Positions 54,304 to 62,473 of a stretch of 64,000 bases of DNA are shown here, piece by piece; within the stretch, counting starts at the first letter, position 1, and the number at the start of each line of letters is the position of its first letter. The translations under genes and the position numbers were made by a program. The notes beneath the pieces are model-generated. The model did no database searches, had not been told where the DNA came from, and was given only the letters and a program-made list of their open reading frames with translations. The stretch lies in contig NZ_SRMP01000002.1 of NCBI RefSeq assembly GCF_005925325.1, forward strand, positions 248,001 to 312,000, in the 5' to 3' direction. Source of the DNA: Pedobacter helvus. GTDB taxonomy: Bacteria > Bacteroidota > Bacteroidia > Sphingobacteriales > Sphingobacteriaceae.

Positions 54304-55053
54304 ATGAGAACTTTTGGTTTAATTGGCTTTCCGCTTTCTGCATCTTTTTCTAAGCAATTTTTTGCTGATAAGTTTAAAGCAGAAGGAATTACAGATTGCA
54401 GGTACGAACTTCACCCTATTCCGCAGGCTAAAGAATTGTTAGATTTAATTGAAGCAGATCCTTTGCTTTGTGGTATAAATGTAACTATTCCGCATAAAGT
54501 AAATGTATTGCCTTTTTTGACTGAGCTGGATGATGCTTCTGAAAAAATTGGTGCTGTAAATTGTATAGCAATTGATCAATCTGGGGAAAAACCACATTTG
54601 AAAGGTTACAATACAGATGTTTATGGTTTTGAAGAATCTTTAAAGCCTCTGTTGAAACCACATCACACCAAAGCCTTAATTTTTGGGGATGGTGGTGCTG
54701 CAAAAGCAGTAAAGTATGTTTTTAACCAGTTGAATATTCCGTTTATTTCGGTAGTTAGAAATGCACAGCCAGATGCGGTTTTGTATTCTAGCGTTACCAA
54801 AGAAGTTTTGGATGAGTATACTATTTTAGTGAATACCACACCGCTGGGCATGTATCCAAACGTAGATTCGTTTCCTCCAATTCCTTACCAACATTTAAAT
54901 GAGAAGCATTTAGCTTACGATTTGGTTTATAATCCAGAAGAAACGGCTTTTTTAACTAAAGTTAAAGCGCAAGGCGGAACCATAAAAAATGGTTTAGAAA
55001 TGCTACATTTACAAGCAGAGCGTTCTTGGGATATTTGGAACAAGGAAATTTGA
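54304..55053 (+). CDS. aroE: Shikimate dehydrogenase
   Basis: A 249-residue AroE that reduces 3-dehydroshikimate with NADPH. The substrate site is GFPLSASFSKQF and NVTIPHK (catalytic Lys); the nucleotide loop is FGDGGAAKAV; NTTPLGMYP and LHLQAERSW complete the family pattern. The start ATG 54304 gives the usual MRTFGLIG opening; an ATG 36 bases upstream would add twelve non-conserved residues. It lies 57 bases after comA. Confidence 0.95.
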   Translation: MRTFGLIGFPLSASFSKQFFADKFKAEGITDCRYELHPIPQAKELLDLIEADPLLCGINVTIPHKVNVLPFLTELDDASEKIGAVNCIAIDQSGEKPHLKGYNTDVYGFEESLKPLLKPHHTKALIFGDGGAAKAVKYVFNQLNIPFISVVRNAQPDAVLYSSVTKEVLDEYTILVNTTPLGMYPNVDSFPPIPYQHLNEKHLAYDLVYNPEETAFLTKVKAQGGTIKNGLEMLHLQAERSWDIWNKEI

Positions 55054-55139
55054 TAATTAGGAGATGCGATGATGAGATAATAGCCGGACAGTACGTTCAA
55101 CATTCTCAAATTATCAAATCTTTACATCATCACATAAAT

Positions 55140-55730
55140 ATGAGCTCATCATTTCGGTTTTTTTGTTTGACGTTATTCGTAGCTGTATTAGCCGCCTGTA
55201 CTGGCGAAAAGGTGTCTACACCTAAGCCCAAAGGCTATTTTAGAATCAATTTTCCGGAAAAGAAATATCAGGTTTTTAATGATGGGTGTGCGTATAGTTT
55301 TAGCTATCCTACCTACGCCAACCTTACTGACGATGTTGATAAGAATGCAGCTCCTTGTTGGAAGAATTTGAATTTCACCCAGTTTAATGGAACTTTACAC
55401 ATTACCTATTACGATGTTTTTTCTCCAAAAACCTATAACGAAATGACGGAGAATGCCCGTACTTTGGCAATGAAACATACCATCAAGGCTGACGCTATCG
55501 ACCAAAGAATTATCAATTATCCTGACAAGAAAGTTTATGGCATTTATTATAGCATTGCTGGAAATACCGCTTCTTCTGTTCAGTTTTTCTTAACAGATAG
55601 TGTTAATCACTATCTACGTGGAGCACTATATTTCAACGAACGTCCGCAATACGATTCCATTCAGCCAGTTGTTAAATTTATCAAACAAGATATCGATAAG
55701 CTGATAGAAACGTTTCAGTGGAAGAAGTAA
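55140..55730 (+). CDS. gldD: Gliding motility lipoprotein GldD
   Basis: A 196-residue lipoprotein with lipobox AVLAA-C. The mature sequence KPKGYFRINFPEKKYQVF, GCAYSFSYPTYANL and the cysteine-containing PCWKNLNF match GldD of Flavobacterium, required for gliding and T9SS function. ATG 55140 was chosen over an earlier in-frame start (55026) because it yields a normal lipoprotein signal; the upstream stretch overlaps aroE and a palindromic repeat. The T9SS-sorted proteins in this window agree with its presence. Confidence 0.9.
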   Translation: MSSSFRFFCLTLFVAVLAACTGEKVSTPKPKGYFRINFPEKKYQVFNDGCAYSFSYPTYANLTDDVDKNAAPCWKNLNFTQFNGTLHITYYDVFSPKTYNEMTENARTLAMKHTIKADAIDQRIINYPDKKVYGIYYSIAGNTASSVQFFLTDSVNHYLRGALYFNERPQYDSIQPVVKFIKQDIDKLIETFQWKK

Positions 55731-55807
55731 ATTTGAGTTGAAATGTTGTAGCTTTCTAAAATTGAAACGTTCCAACATTCAAAATCGTCAACCTTTTAAC
55801 ATCAATT

Positions 55808-56449
55808 ATGATAACTATAAAGCAATTCACTTTTAATCCCTACCAAGAAAATACCTACGTTTTATTCGATGAAACTGTAGAATGTGTCATCATTGACCCG
55901 GGTATGTATGAAGGAAGAGAACAAAACGAGTTAGTCAATTTTATTAGAGAGAAAGGGTTAAAACCTGTTTTGCTATTGAATACCCATTGCCATATCGATC
56001 ACGTATTAGGTAATAAATTTGTATTCGACCAATGGGGGTTAAAACCACGGTTTCATAAAGGAGAGTTGCCTTTGTTGCATCGAGTAGTAAGTTATGCGCC
56101 ACAAATGGGTTTTAATTACCAAGTTTCGCCAGAGCCAGAAGTGTTTTTAGAAGAAGCAGGTACGGTATCATTTGGTAGCAGCCAGTTGGAACTGATTTTT
56201 GCGCCCGGTCATTCGCCTGCACACCTGTGCTTTTACGCAAAGCAAGAAAACTTCCTAATTGGTGGCGATGTGTTGTTTTTCCGTAGCATTGGTCGTACAG
56301 ACTTGCCTGGTGGAAATCATCAACAATTAATTGAAAGTATCAAAACAAACGTTTTTGCACTGCCAGACGATTGTGAGGTTTTCCCAGGTCATGGACCGAG
56401 TACAACTATTGGTTACGAGAAAGTAAATAACCCGTTTTTGGTAGGGTAA
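55808..56449 (+). CDS. Metallo-beta-lactamase-fold hydrolase
   Basis: A 213-residue MBL-fold protein with the metal motif NTHCHIDHVLGN (HxHxDH), APGHSPAHLCFY with a downstream metal His, GGDVLFFRSIGRTDLPGGN and VFPGHGPSTT. The GRTDLPGGN element is usual in the hydroxyacylglutathione hydrolase/Gloeobacter-type thioesterase-like branch. Exact substrate is not determined from sequence. Confidence 0.93.
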   Translation: MITIKQFTFNPYQENTYVLFDETVECVIIDPGMYEGREQNELVNFIREKGLKPVLLLNTHCHIDHVLGNKFVFDQWGLKPRFHKGELPLLHRVVSYAPQMGFNYQVSPEPEVFLEEAGTVSFGSSQLELIFAPGHSPAHLCFYAKQENFLIGGDVLFFRSIGRTDLPGGNHQQLIESIKTNVFALPDDCEVFPGHGPSTTIGYEKVNNPFLVG

Positions 56450-56476
56450 GCAAAGCGTTTTCCCTATCTTTACAGC

Positions 56477-57712
56477 GTGAACACCGCCATTTACATAGCC
56501 CGTAGGTACCTCTTCGCTAAGAAGTCTACAAATGCTATTAACATTATTTCAGCAATTTCAATGCTGGGTGTAATGGTGGGTAGTGCAGCTTTGATCATTA
56601 TCCTCTCGGTATTTAACGGCTTCGAAGAAATGGTATTGAAGATTTTCAATAGCATTACACCGCAAATTGTAGTCTCTCCTGCTCAAGGCAAAACTTTTAA
56701 TCCCAACACCGTTTATTTTAACCAGCTTAGAAAAAACAAAAAGGTATATTCTTTTACCGAAGTTTTAGCAGAAAATGCTTTGGTAAGGTATGATACCAAG
56801 CAAACCCCTGCGGTAGTAAAGGGAGTGAGTAACGATTTCTTAAAAAACAAAAGTTTAGACACCATTATGATAGATGGCACTTTTGTTTTAGAGAATAAAA
56901 TAGGGCAACCACAAGCAGTGCTGGGATCTGCCTTACAAGCTTTTTTAGATACCAATCCTTCCGATCCTTTTGAGCAGTTACAAATCTATTCGCCAAAAAA
57001 AGGTGCAACGGGAAGCTCTGTTAATCCTATGGATGATTTTACCATGTTGAGCATTTCGCCAGCTGGTATTTTCGAGATACAACAAGACTTTGATAACCTG
57101 CTCATCGTTCCGTTGAGTTTTGCCAGAGAACTTCTTGGTGAGTCTAAAAATGTTTCTTCCATAGAAATCAATGTACAACCTGGGGTAGATGCCGAAGTTT
57201 TTAAAAAACAGGTGTCCGAAGATTTGGGCAGTACCTATGTAGTAAAAAACAGAATTGAACAAAATCAGGCGCTATATAATGTACTTGGCTCCGAAAAATG
57301 GATGGTTTATATCATCCTTACTTTCATTTTAATTATCGCAATTTTTAACATCATTGGCTCGTTAACCATGTTAGTAATCGATAAGCAAAAAGACATATCG
57401 GTTTTGAGTAGTTTAGGAGCCGGAAAGCGGTTAATTAGACGGATTTTTTTAGCCGAAGGTATGATGATCACGTTAACGGGTTGTATCTTTGGCGTATTAA
57501 TAGGATTTATTTTTTGCCTACTTCAACAACGTTTTGGATGGGTAAAAATGGGCGACGCAAATTTCATGCTCTCTAATGCTTACCCAATTGCCCTAAAATG
57601 GAAAGATTTTGTTTTAGTTTTTGTCACTGTTAGCTTTTTTTCTTTTATAGCTGCGGGTTTGGCATCAAATTTAAGTGTTAAAAAGATAGATCGTATTAAT
57701 CAAGATCTTTAG
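56477..57712 (+). CDS. FtsX-like permease of the LolC/E type
   Basis: A 411-residue inner membrane permease subunit of a lipoprotein-releasing or efflux ABC system. It has an N-terminal helix (INIISAISMLGVMVGSAALIIIL, in parts), a periplasmic domain about 50-260, and three C-terminal helices about 275-400, including LVIDKQKDISVLSSLGAGKRLIRRIFLAEG. GTG at 56477 is the start; the TATCTTTA element upstream ends only 4 bases before it. No ATPase subunit is adjacent. A small lipoprotein gene follows at a 3-base distance. Confidence 0.88.
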   Translation: MNTAIYIARRYLFAKKSTNAINIISAISMLGVMVGSAALIIILSVFNGFEEMVLKIFNSITPQIVVSPAQGKTFNPNTVYFNQLRKNKKVYSFTEVLAENALVRYDTKQTPAVVKGVSNDFLKNKSLDTIMIDGTFVLENKIGQPQAVLGSALQAFLDTNPSDPFEQLQIYSPKKGATGSSVNPMDDFTMLSISPAGIFEIQQDFDNLLIVPLSFARELLGESKNVSSIEINVQPGVDAEVFKKQVSEDLGSTYVVKNRIEQNQALYNVLGSEKWMVYIILTFILIIAIFNIIGSLTMLVIDKQKDISVLSSLGAGKRLIRRIFLAEGMMITLTGCIFGVLIGFIFCLLQQRFGWVKMGDANFMLSNAYPIALKWKDFVLVFVTVSFFSFIAAGLASNLSVKKIDRINQDL

Positions 57713-57715
57713 CCT

Positions 57716-58099
57716 ATGTGTAGTCGTTATAAATTATTTGGTGGAGTGTTGTTAGCTGTAAGCTTCTTGTGGGCTTGTGGCAATAATAAAAATACTGAAC
57801 AAGAAAAAGGTAAATCTATTACTTTAAAAGGACTGTATAGTTTTGGGCCGGAGGTTAAATCTTTCACGGACTGCGACGAAGGTCGTGAGTATTGGGTAGC
57901 CGACAGCGCTAAAAACCTAGAGTTAGAGTATACCAACTTAGGTTTCGAAAAGCCTTATACACCGGTTTATATTGAAGTAGAGGCGCATTTGGTAAAGTCT
58001 GATACTTCTACCGTTACTGGCGGATATGATTCTACAATGGTGGTAACCAAAGTACTTAAAGTATCGAAAGATATTCCAGAAGGACCTTGTAATCAGTAA
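57716..58099 (+). CDS. NlpE-like small lipoprotein
   Basis: A 127-residue lipoprotein with lipobox SFLWA-C. The mature region resembles the NlpE/DUF C-terminal beta-barrel: KGLYSFGPEVKSFTDCDEGREYWVADS and PVYIEVEAHLV. It lies 3 bases after the FtsX-like permease, so it is likely its partner or cargo. Function beyond that is inferred. Confidence 0.7.
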   Translation: MCSRYKLFGGVLLAVSFLWACGNNKNTEQEKGKSITLKGLYSFGPEVKSFTDCDEGREYWVADSAKNLELEYTNLGFEKPYTPVYIEVEAHLVKSDTSTVTGGYDSTMVVTKVLKVSKDIPEGPCNQ

Positions 58100-58152
58100 A
58101 ATAGAGGTCAGGGTATTAGGTGTCAGGTTTTTCCTTAGAAAAGGAAAATTAG

Positions 58153-58325
58153 TCTTTATAGCAATGTAAGTCCCGTTTTTCGTTATAATCTTTTTGTTTT
58201 TAACTTCTGTTGTTAAGCCGGCAGAAACGTTTTCATAGCAGCAGATGCTGAACATGAAATGCTATTGAAAGGACATCAAAACAAAAAGGATTTCCACTAC
58301 AACCGGGTTTATTTAACAAAAGCTT
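58153..58325 (-). repeat. Dispersed intergenic repeat with internal insert
   Basis: Minus strand: TTAAATAAACCCGGTTGTAG then TGGAAATCC at one end and ACGAAAAACGGGACTTACAT at the other, with about 110 bases between. The ends match the family at 60076-60175. In the 372-base gap 58100-58471 no gene is visible. Confidence 0.5.
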
Positions 58326-58471
58326 GTGCAGAAATTGTACTGTCTTAACTTGCTCCGTAACTAAGAAAACGATTGTAATTCACATGAAAGACTGCTTCGT
58401 ATTTCGCAATGATGTTTGATAGAAGTTCCTTTTTTTGAGTCCTAATTCTTACTCTTCGTTCCTTTAATTAA

Positions 58472-59326
58472 TTAAGAGGTTACATACAAACTCTTTGTTA
58501 TTGGAGGTATCACTTCGTTTTTGGTAGCAATGTCAAACAAAGTGTCTATTGCTTTTCTACCCTCAAGGCCTAAATCTATGGAGTATTTGTTTACATACAG
58601 CTCAATGTGCTTGTACATTACTTCTTCTTCCATGGCCTGAGCATGTTCACGTATAAACTCAATCCCAGATTTCGGATTGGCGAAAGCAAATTCCACCGAT
58701 TTTCTCACTAAACGATTTACTTTGTCTTGAATTTCAATTGGAAGTTTCCTGTTTACTACAATGCCTCCCAAAGGGATTGCACAGCCTGAAAATTCTTCCC
58801 AGTAAGCACCTAAGTCTACCACTTTATGTAAGCCTTTAGCTTGGTAGGTAAATCTATTTTCGTGAATAATTAAACCTAAATCAATTTCTTCGCTGAGCAA
58901 GGCATCTTCAATTTCTGAGAAAATCATTTCTCGTTTATTGCTTAACTGTGGATATGCTGCCCCTAATAAAAAATTAGCTGTTGTGTATTTTCCCGGAATA
59001 GCAACTTTTAGCTGCGGATTTTCAGCAGCTAATTCAGTATTAATTTTTTCGAGATTTTCCTGTTTGCAAATCAGCAATGGCCCAACGCCAAAACCTAGTG
59101 CGCTACCCGCATCCAACAAAGCATATTGTTCGGCAACGTATGCAAACGCGTGAAAACTTAGTTTGGTAATATCTAATTCGCCACGCAAAGCTTTTTGATT
59201 CAATGTTTCTACATCGTCAAAAAAGACTTTAAAACTTAAACCTTCAGTATCTATTTTGCCATGAATGAGTGCGTCGAAAATAAAAGTATCGTTAGGGCAG
59301 GGCGAAAAACCAAGTGTCAATTCCAT
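58472..59326 (-). CDS. mqnD: 1,4-dihydroxy-6-naphthoate synthase (menaquinone)
   Basis: A 284-residue MqnD of the futalosine pathway: it converts cyclic dehypoxanthine futalosine to 1,4-dihydroxy-6-naphthoate. The N-terminus MELTLGFSPCPNDTFIFDAL and LDITKLSFHAFAYV, GSALGFGVGPLLI, PGKYTTANFLL and ALLSEEIDLGLIIHENRFTY are the family blocks. mqnB lies 38 bases upstream on the same strand. Confidence 0.95.
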   Translation of the reverse strand: MELTLGFSPCPNDTFIFDALIHGKIDTEGLSFKVFFDDVETLNQKALRGELDITKLSFHAFAYVAEQYALLDAGSALGFGVGPLLICKQENLEKINTELAAENPQLKVAIPGKYTTANFLLGAAYPQLSNKREMIFSEIEDALLSEEIDLGLIIHENRFTYQAKGLHKVVDLGAYWEEFSGCAIPLGGIVVNRKLPIEIQDKVNRLVRKSVEFAFANPKSGIEFIREHAQAMEEEVMYKHIELYVNKYSIDLGLEGRKAIDTLFDIATKNEVIPPITKSLYVTS

Positions 59327-59364
59327 GTGGTAAATTTATGGCGAGCAACTTAAATTATAGTCAT

Positions 59365-59991
59365 TTAGAGTTCATAGTTTTTCAGGAAGTTGATTAGCCA
59401 ATCATTCAAGTTTTTTACGGCCAAGCCTATTTTCCAGTTTCCTCTATTGCGAGATTCTACGTAGTTAGAAATACTGCGGACTTGTATCACCGGAATATTC
59501 AGTTGTTTACAAGCATAAAAAACAGCTGCACCTTCCATGCTCTCTGTTTGCGGTTGGTAAAGTGTTATAGTTTTTTCGATGCTTTGGGCGTTTCCATGCA
59601 CTTTGTTCACCGTAATTCCTTGTACTTTTCTAAGTGTTAATGCTGTATTAGCTGATGAAGAAAACTTGTTTTCCCCAAAACCTAGCTGACGTAAAGAGAT
59701 GAAATTCTCATGGTCTTCGGCACCAAGTTCAGCGAAGGTGTCTTGAGCAATATTTACGAGTTCACCTAATTCGATCTCTCTATCAAAACTACCAGCTATA
59801 CCTACGTTAAGTACTAATTTATATTTTTTGCTCAGTTTTTGTCCGAGTGCAAAGGCTGTTGCTATCATACCAACTCCGGTTACTAGCACATCAAATTTTT
59901 CAGTTTCGATGAAGGTACTTTGCTTTAAGTCGAAATGTGCTAAAGTTGGCGCAATTTCGGCTTCGGTGGCTGCAACGATGAGAAGTTTCAT
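59365..59991 (-). CDS. mqnB: Futalosine hydrolase
   Basis: A 208-residue nucleosidase that removes hypoxanthine from futalosine. Its N-terminus MKLLIVAATEAEIAP and GVGMIATAFALGQ, LNVGIAGSFD, EDHENFISLRQ, MEGAAVFYACKQLNIPVIQVRSISN show the MTAN-like nucleosidase fold. An upstream in-frame start would add 77 residues running into an intergenic repeat; ATG 59991 is the natural start. It is cotranscribed with mqnD. Confidence 0.95.
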   Translation of the reverse strand: MKLLIVAATEAEIAPTLAHFDLKQSTFIETEKFDVLVTGVGMIATAFALGQKLSKKYKLVLNVGIAGSFDREIELGELVNIAQDTFAELGAEDHENFISLRQLGFGENKFSSSANTALTLRKVQGITVNKVHGNAQSIEKTITLYQPQTESMEGAAVFYACKQLNIPVIQVRSISNYVESRNRGNWKIGLAVKNLNDWLINFLKNYEL

Positions 59992-60075
59992 GATGCTAAT
60001 TAACGATATTTTTTGTTGGTTGTTTGTTTTATTGATCTGTTTTTTCGACATTAATAATTTTGGTGCAGCGCATTT

Positions 60076-60175
60076 GTTAACTAAACCCGACCGAAGTGAA
60101 AAGCCCACAGAGATCCGCCAGTTGGCGGAGAACGAGGACTTGAAACGGAGTGCGGGACCAGAGCAGCTATAAAAC
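60076..60175 (+). repeat. Dispersed intergenic repeat, best-preserved copy
   Basis: GTTAACTAAACCCGACCGAA ... AAAAGCCC ... GAGGACTTGAAACGGAGTGC then GGGACC. The centre holds a perfect hairpin TCCGCCA-GT-TGGCGGA. Ends are shared with copies at 47561-47657, 47711-47780, 58153-58325 and, weakly, 31225-31362. Confidence 0.65.
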
Positions 60176-60279
60176 ACAGGTTTTGCTTTTCTAAAATTCT
60201 TTATAAGTGTCAATATCTTCAAATATCAAATCTTCGCCTCTCGACTTTATACCGTATATTTGCACTTTATTTTGAAAAA

Positions 60280-60690
60280 ATGATTTATATCACACGTAGA
60301 GAAAGCTTCAACGCTGCACACAAATTGGCTAGACCAGACTGGACGGAAGACGAAAATACGGCGGTTTTTGGCAAATGTGCTAATCCGAATTGGCACGGAC
60401 ACAACTACCAGCTGTACGTAACGGTTAAAGGCGAAGTTAACCCTGAAACTGGGTTTTTGGTGGATTTGAAATGGTTGAAACAAGTAATCAACACGCATGT
60501 GATTGATAAAGTAGACCACAGAAATTTGAATCTTGATGTTGATTTTATGAAAGGTAAATTGGCATCTACAGAGAATTTGGCAATTGCCGTGTGGGATATT
60601 TTGAAACCACATGTGAACGAAAGTGGTGCGGAATTGCACTGTATTAAAATTTACGAAACTGATAACAACTACGTCGAATATTTCGGCTAA
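60280..60690 (+). CDS. queD: 6-pyruvoyl/6-carboxytetrahydropterin synthase
   Basis: A 136-residue zinc enzyme with zinc ligands His in FNAAHKL and WHGHNY, the catalytic Cys in FGKCANP, and DHRNLNLDVDF. It uses dihydroneopterin triphosphate in queuosine or pterin synthesis. A TATATTTG promoter-like element lies 17 bases before the ATG. folE follows at 12 bases, so the two enzymes are probably made together. Confidence 0.93.
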   Translation: MIYITRRESFNAAHKLARPDWTEDENTAVFGKCANPNWHGHNYQLYVTVKGEVNPETGFLVDLKWLKQVINTHVIDKVDHRNLNLDVDFMKGKLASTENLAIAVWDILKPHVNESGAELHCIKIYETDNNYVEYFG

Positions 60691-60702
60691 TCCCATCTAT
60701 TT

Positions 60703-61338
60703 ATGGCACACAATCACGACCACGATGATGAAGAATTATTGGGCTATCAGAAGATAGAACGATATGATGATGATAAAATTAATGGTGTAGCGGTACACTA
60801 CAAAGATATTTTGACGCAATTGGGTGAAAATCCAGAACGTGAGGGTTTGTTAAAAACGCCTGAACGTGTTGCTAAAGCCTTACAATATTTAACGCATGGC
60901 TACGATATTAAACCTGAAGAGATTTTGCGTTCGGCAATGTTTAAGGAAGATTATAGCCAGATGGTGGTAGTGAAAGATATTGAAGTTTTCTCAATGTGCG
61001 AACATCATATGTTGCCGTTTTTTGGTAAGGCGCACATTGCCTATATCCCTAACGGACATATTGTTGGTTTAAGCAAAATTCCTCGTGTAGTTGATGCTTT
61101 TGCCCGCAGATTACAGGTGCAGGAACGTTTAACGAACGAAATTAGAGATTGTATTCAGGATACTTTGAACCCAGCGGGAGTAGCGGTTGTAATGGAGTGT
61201 AAGCACTTGTGCATGGCAATGCGTGGGGTACAAAAGCAAAACTCTGTAACTACTACATCGGCATTTACTGGCGGATTTTTGAACAACGATAAAACCCGTG
61301 CGGAGTTTTTAAGGTTAATTACTGCAGATTTACACTAA
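60703..61338 (+). CDS. folE: GTP cyclohydrolase I
   Basis: A 211-residue FolE that makes 7,8-dihydroneopterin triphosphate from GTP. Family blocks: [35 protein letters not shown] (zinc Cys and His), [30 protein letters not shown]. The N-terminus is His/Asp-rich ([10 protein letters not shown]), perhaps a metal reservoir. It feeds QueD directly upstream. Confidence 0.96.
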   Translation: MAHNHDHDDEELLGYQKIERYDDDKINGVAVHYKDILTQLGENPEREGLLKTPERVAKALQYLTHGYDIKPEEILRSAMFKEDYSQMVVVKDIEVFSMCEHHMLPFFGKAHIAYIPNGHIVGLSKIPRVVDAFARRLQVQERLTNEIRDCIQDTLNPAGVAVVMECKHLCMAMRGVQKQNSVTTTSAFTGGFLNNDKTRAEFLRLITADLH

Positions 61339-61422
61339 CAACCCCAAACCCCTGAAGGGGCTTTGGGATAACGAACAAAATTTAACAACAATATAAATTT
61401 CCCCTTTAGGGGATTAAGGGGT
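61339..61422. repeat. Palindromic C/G-rich intergenic repeat
   Basis: CCCAAACCCCTGAAGGGGCTTTGGG is a nested palindrome (61343-61368); CCCCTTTAGGGG follows near 61404 and the block ends GGATTAAGGGGT at the fabD start. This is a common Bacteroidota intergenic element; a sister CTCTCC/GGAGAG element lies at about 44435-44460. Confidence 0.6.
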
Positions 61423-62307
61423 ATGAAGGCATATATTTTTCCAGGGCAAGGCGCCCAGTTTGTAGGCATGGGCAAGGACTTGTACGAAAACAGTCCGCTG
61501 GCTAAAGAACTTTTTGAAAAAGCGAATGAAATTATCGGTTTCCGCATTAGCGACATTATGTTTGGCGGAACTGACGAAGAATTGAAACAGACTAATGTTA
61601 CACAACCTGCAATTTTCTTGCACTCGGTAATTTTAGCTAAAGTTTTAGGTGATGATTTTAAGCCAGAAATGGTTGCTGGTCACTCTTTAGGGGAGTTTTC
61701 TGCTCTAGTTGCGGCGAACGCATTATCTTTTGAAGATGGCTTGAAATTAGTAATTGCTCGTGCTAACGCGATGCAAAAAGCTTGTGAGCTACAACCATCA
61801 ACCATGGCGGCTATTTTAGGTTTAGCTGATGAAGTTGTAGAGCAAATTTGTGCTGGAATTGAGGAAGTAGTAGTGCCTGCAAACTATAACTGCCCAGGTC
61901 AGTTGGTAATTTCCGGAAGTATCGAAGGTATTGATAAAGCTTGTGAACAATTAACTGCCGCAGGTGCAAAAAGAGCTTTAAAGTTAAATGTTGGTGGTGC
62001 TTTCCACTCGCCTTTAATGGAGCCTGCAAAAGTAGAGTTGCAAGCCGCTATTGAAGCTACGGCGATAAACGCACCAGTTTGTCCGATCTACCAAAACGTA
62101 AATGCACAGCCAACTAGCGACCCTGCAGTAATTAAAGAGAATTTGATTGCGCAATTAACCGGCGCTGTGAAATGGACACAAACTGCGACAAATATGATTG
62201 CCGATGGGGGAAACGATTTTGTAGAGGTTGGACCAGGTAACGTACTGCAAGGACTAGTTAAAAAAGTAAGCAGAGAAGTGCAAACTAGCAGCGCAAGCAT
62301 CGCTTAG
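61423..62307 (+). CDS. fabD: Malonyl-CoA:ACP transacylase
   Basis: A 294-residue FabD. The catalytic Ser is in GHSLGEFSALVA; the opening AYIFPGQGAQFVGMG and the C-terminal TGAVKWTQT, FVEVGPGNVLQGLVK are standard. It loads malonyl groups on acyl carrier protein for fatty acid synthesis. No other fab gene is adjacent in the window. Confidence 0.96.
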   Translation: MKAYIFPGQGAQFVGMGKDLYENSPLAKELFEKANEIIGFRISDIMFGGTDEELKQTNVTQPAIFLHSVILAKVLGDDFKPEMVAGHSLGEFSALVAANALSFEDGLKLVIARANAMQKACELQPSTMAAILGLADEVVEQICAGIEEVVVPANYNCPGQLVISGSIEGIDKACEQLTAAGAKRALKLNVGGAFHSPLMEPAKVELQAAIEATAINAPVCPIYQNVNAQPTSDPAVIKENLIAQLTGAVKWTQTATNMIADGGNDFVEVGPGNVLQGLVKKVSREVQTSSASIA

Positions 62308-62323
62308 TTTTTGAAATAATTAT

Positions 62324-62440
62324 TGGGGCTGTTTAAAGGCAATCTCCCAGCGTCAGAAAAAGTTTGAAAGATGTACAACATCATAACTTTTTCTGTGTTT
62401 ATACGTTGGAAATAAAGATTTTGCTTTTTAGACAGCCCCA
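62324..62440. repeat. 117-bp imperfect palindrome (MITE-like or terminator)
   Basis: Ends TGGGGCTGTTTAAA and TTTAGACAGCCCCA, inner arms CAGAAAAAGTT/AACTTTTTCTG and a central GATGT-ACA-ACATC. Nearly the whole block folds into one hairpin with a few bulges. No clear target-site duplication. It may be a miniature element or the fabD terminator. Confidence 0.6.
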
Positions 62441-62473
62441 TTTCTGTATATTTATATTTTAAAGCCACTGAAT

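Noticed and set aside
59992..60222. N-terminal extension of mqnB
   Set aside because: The added 77 residues derive from a dispersed repeat and do not resemble futalosine hydrolase; MKLLIVAATE is the natural start.
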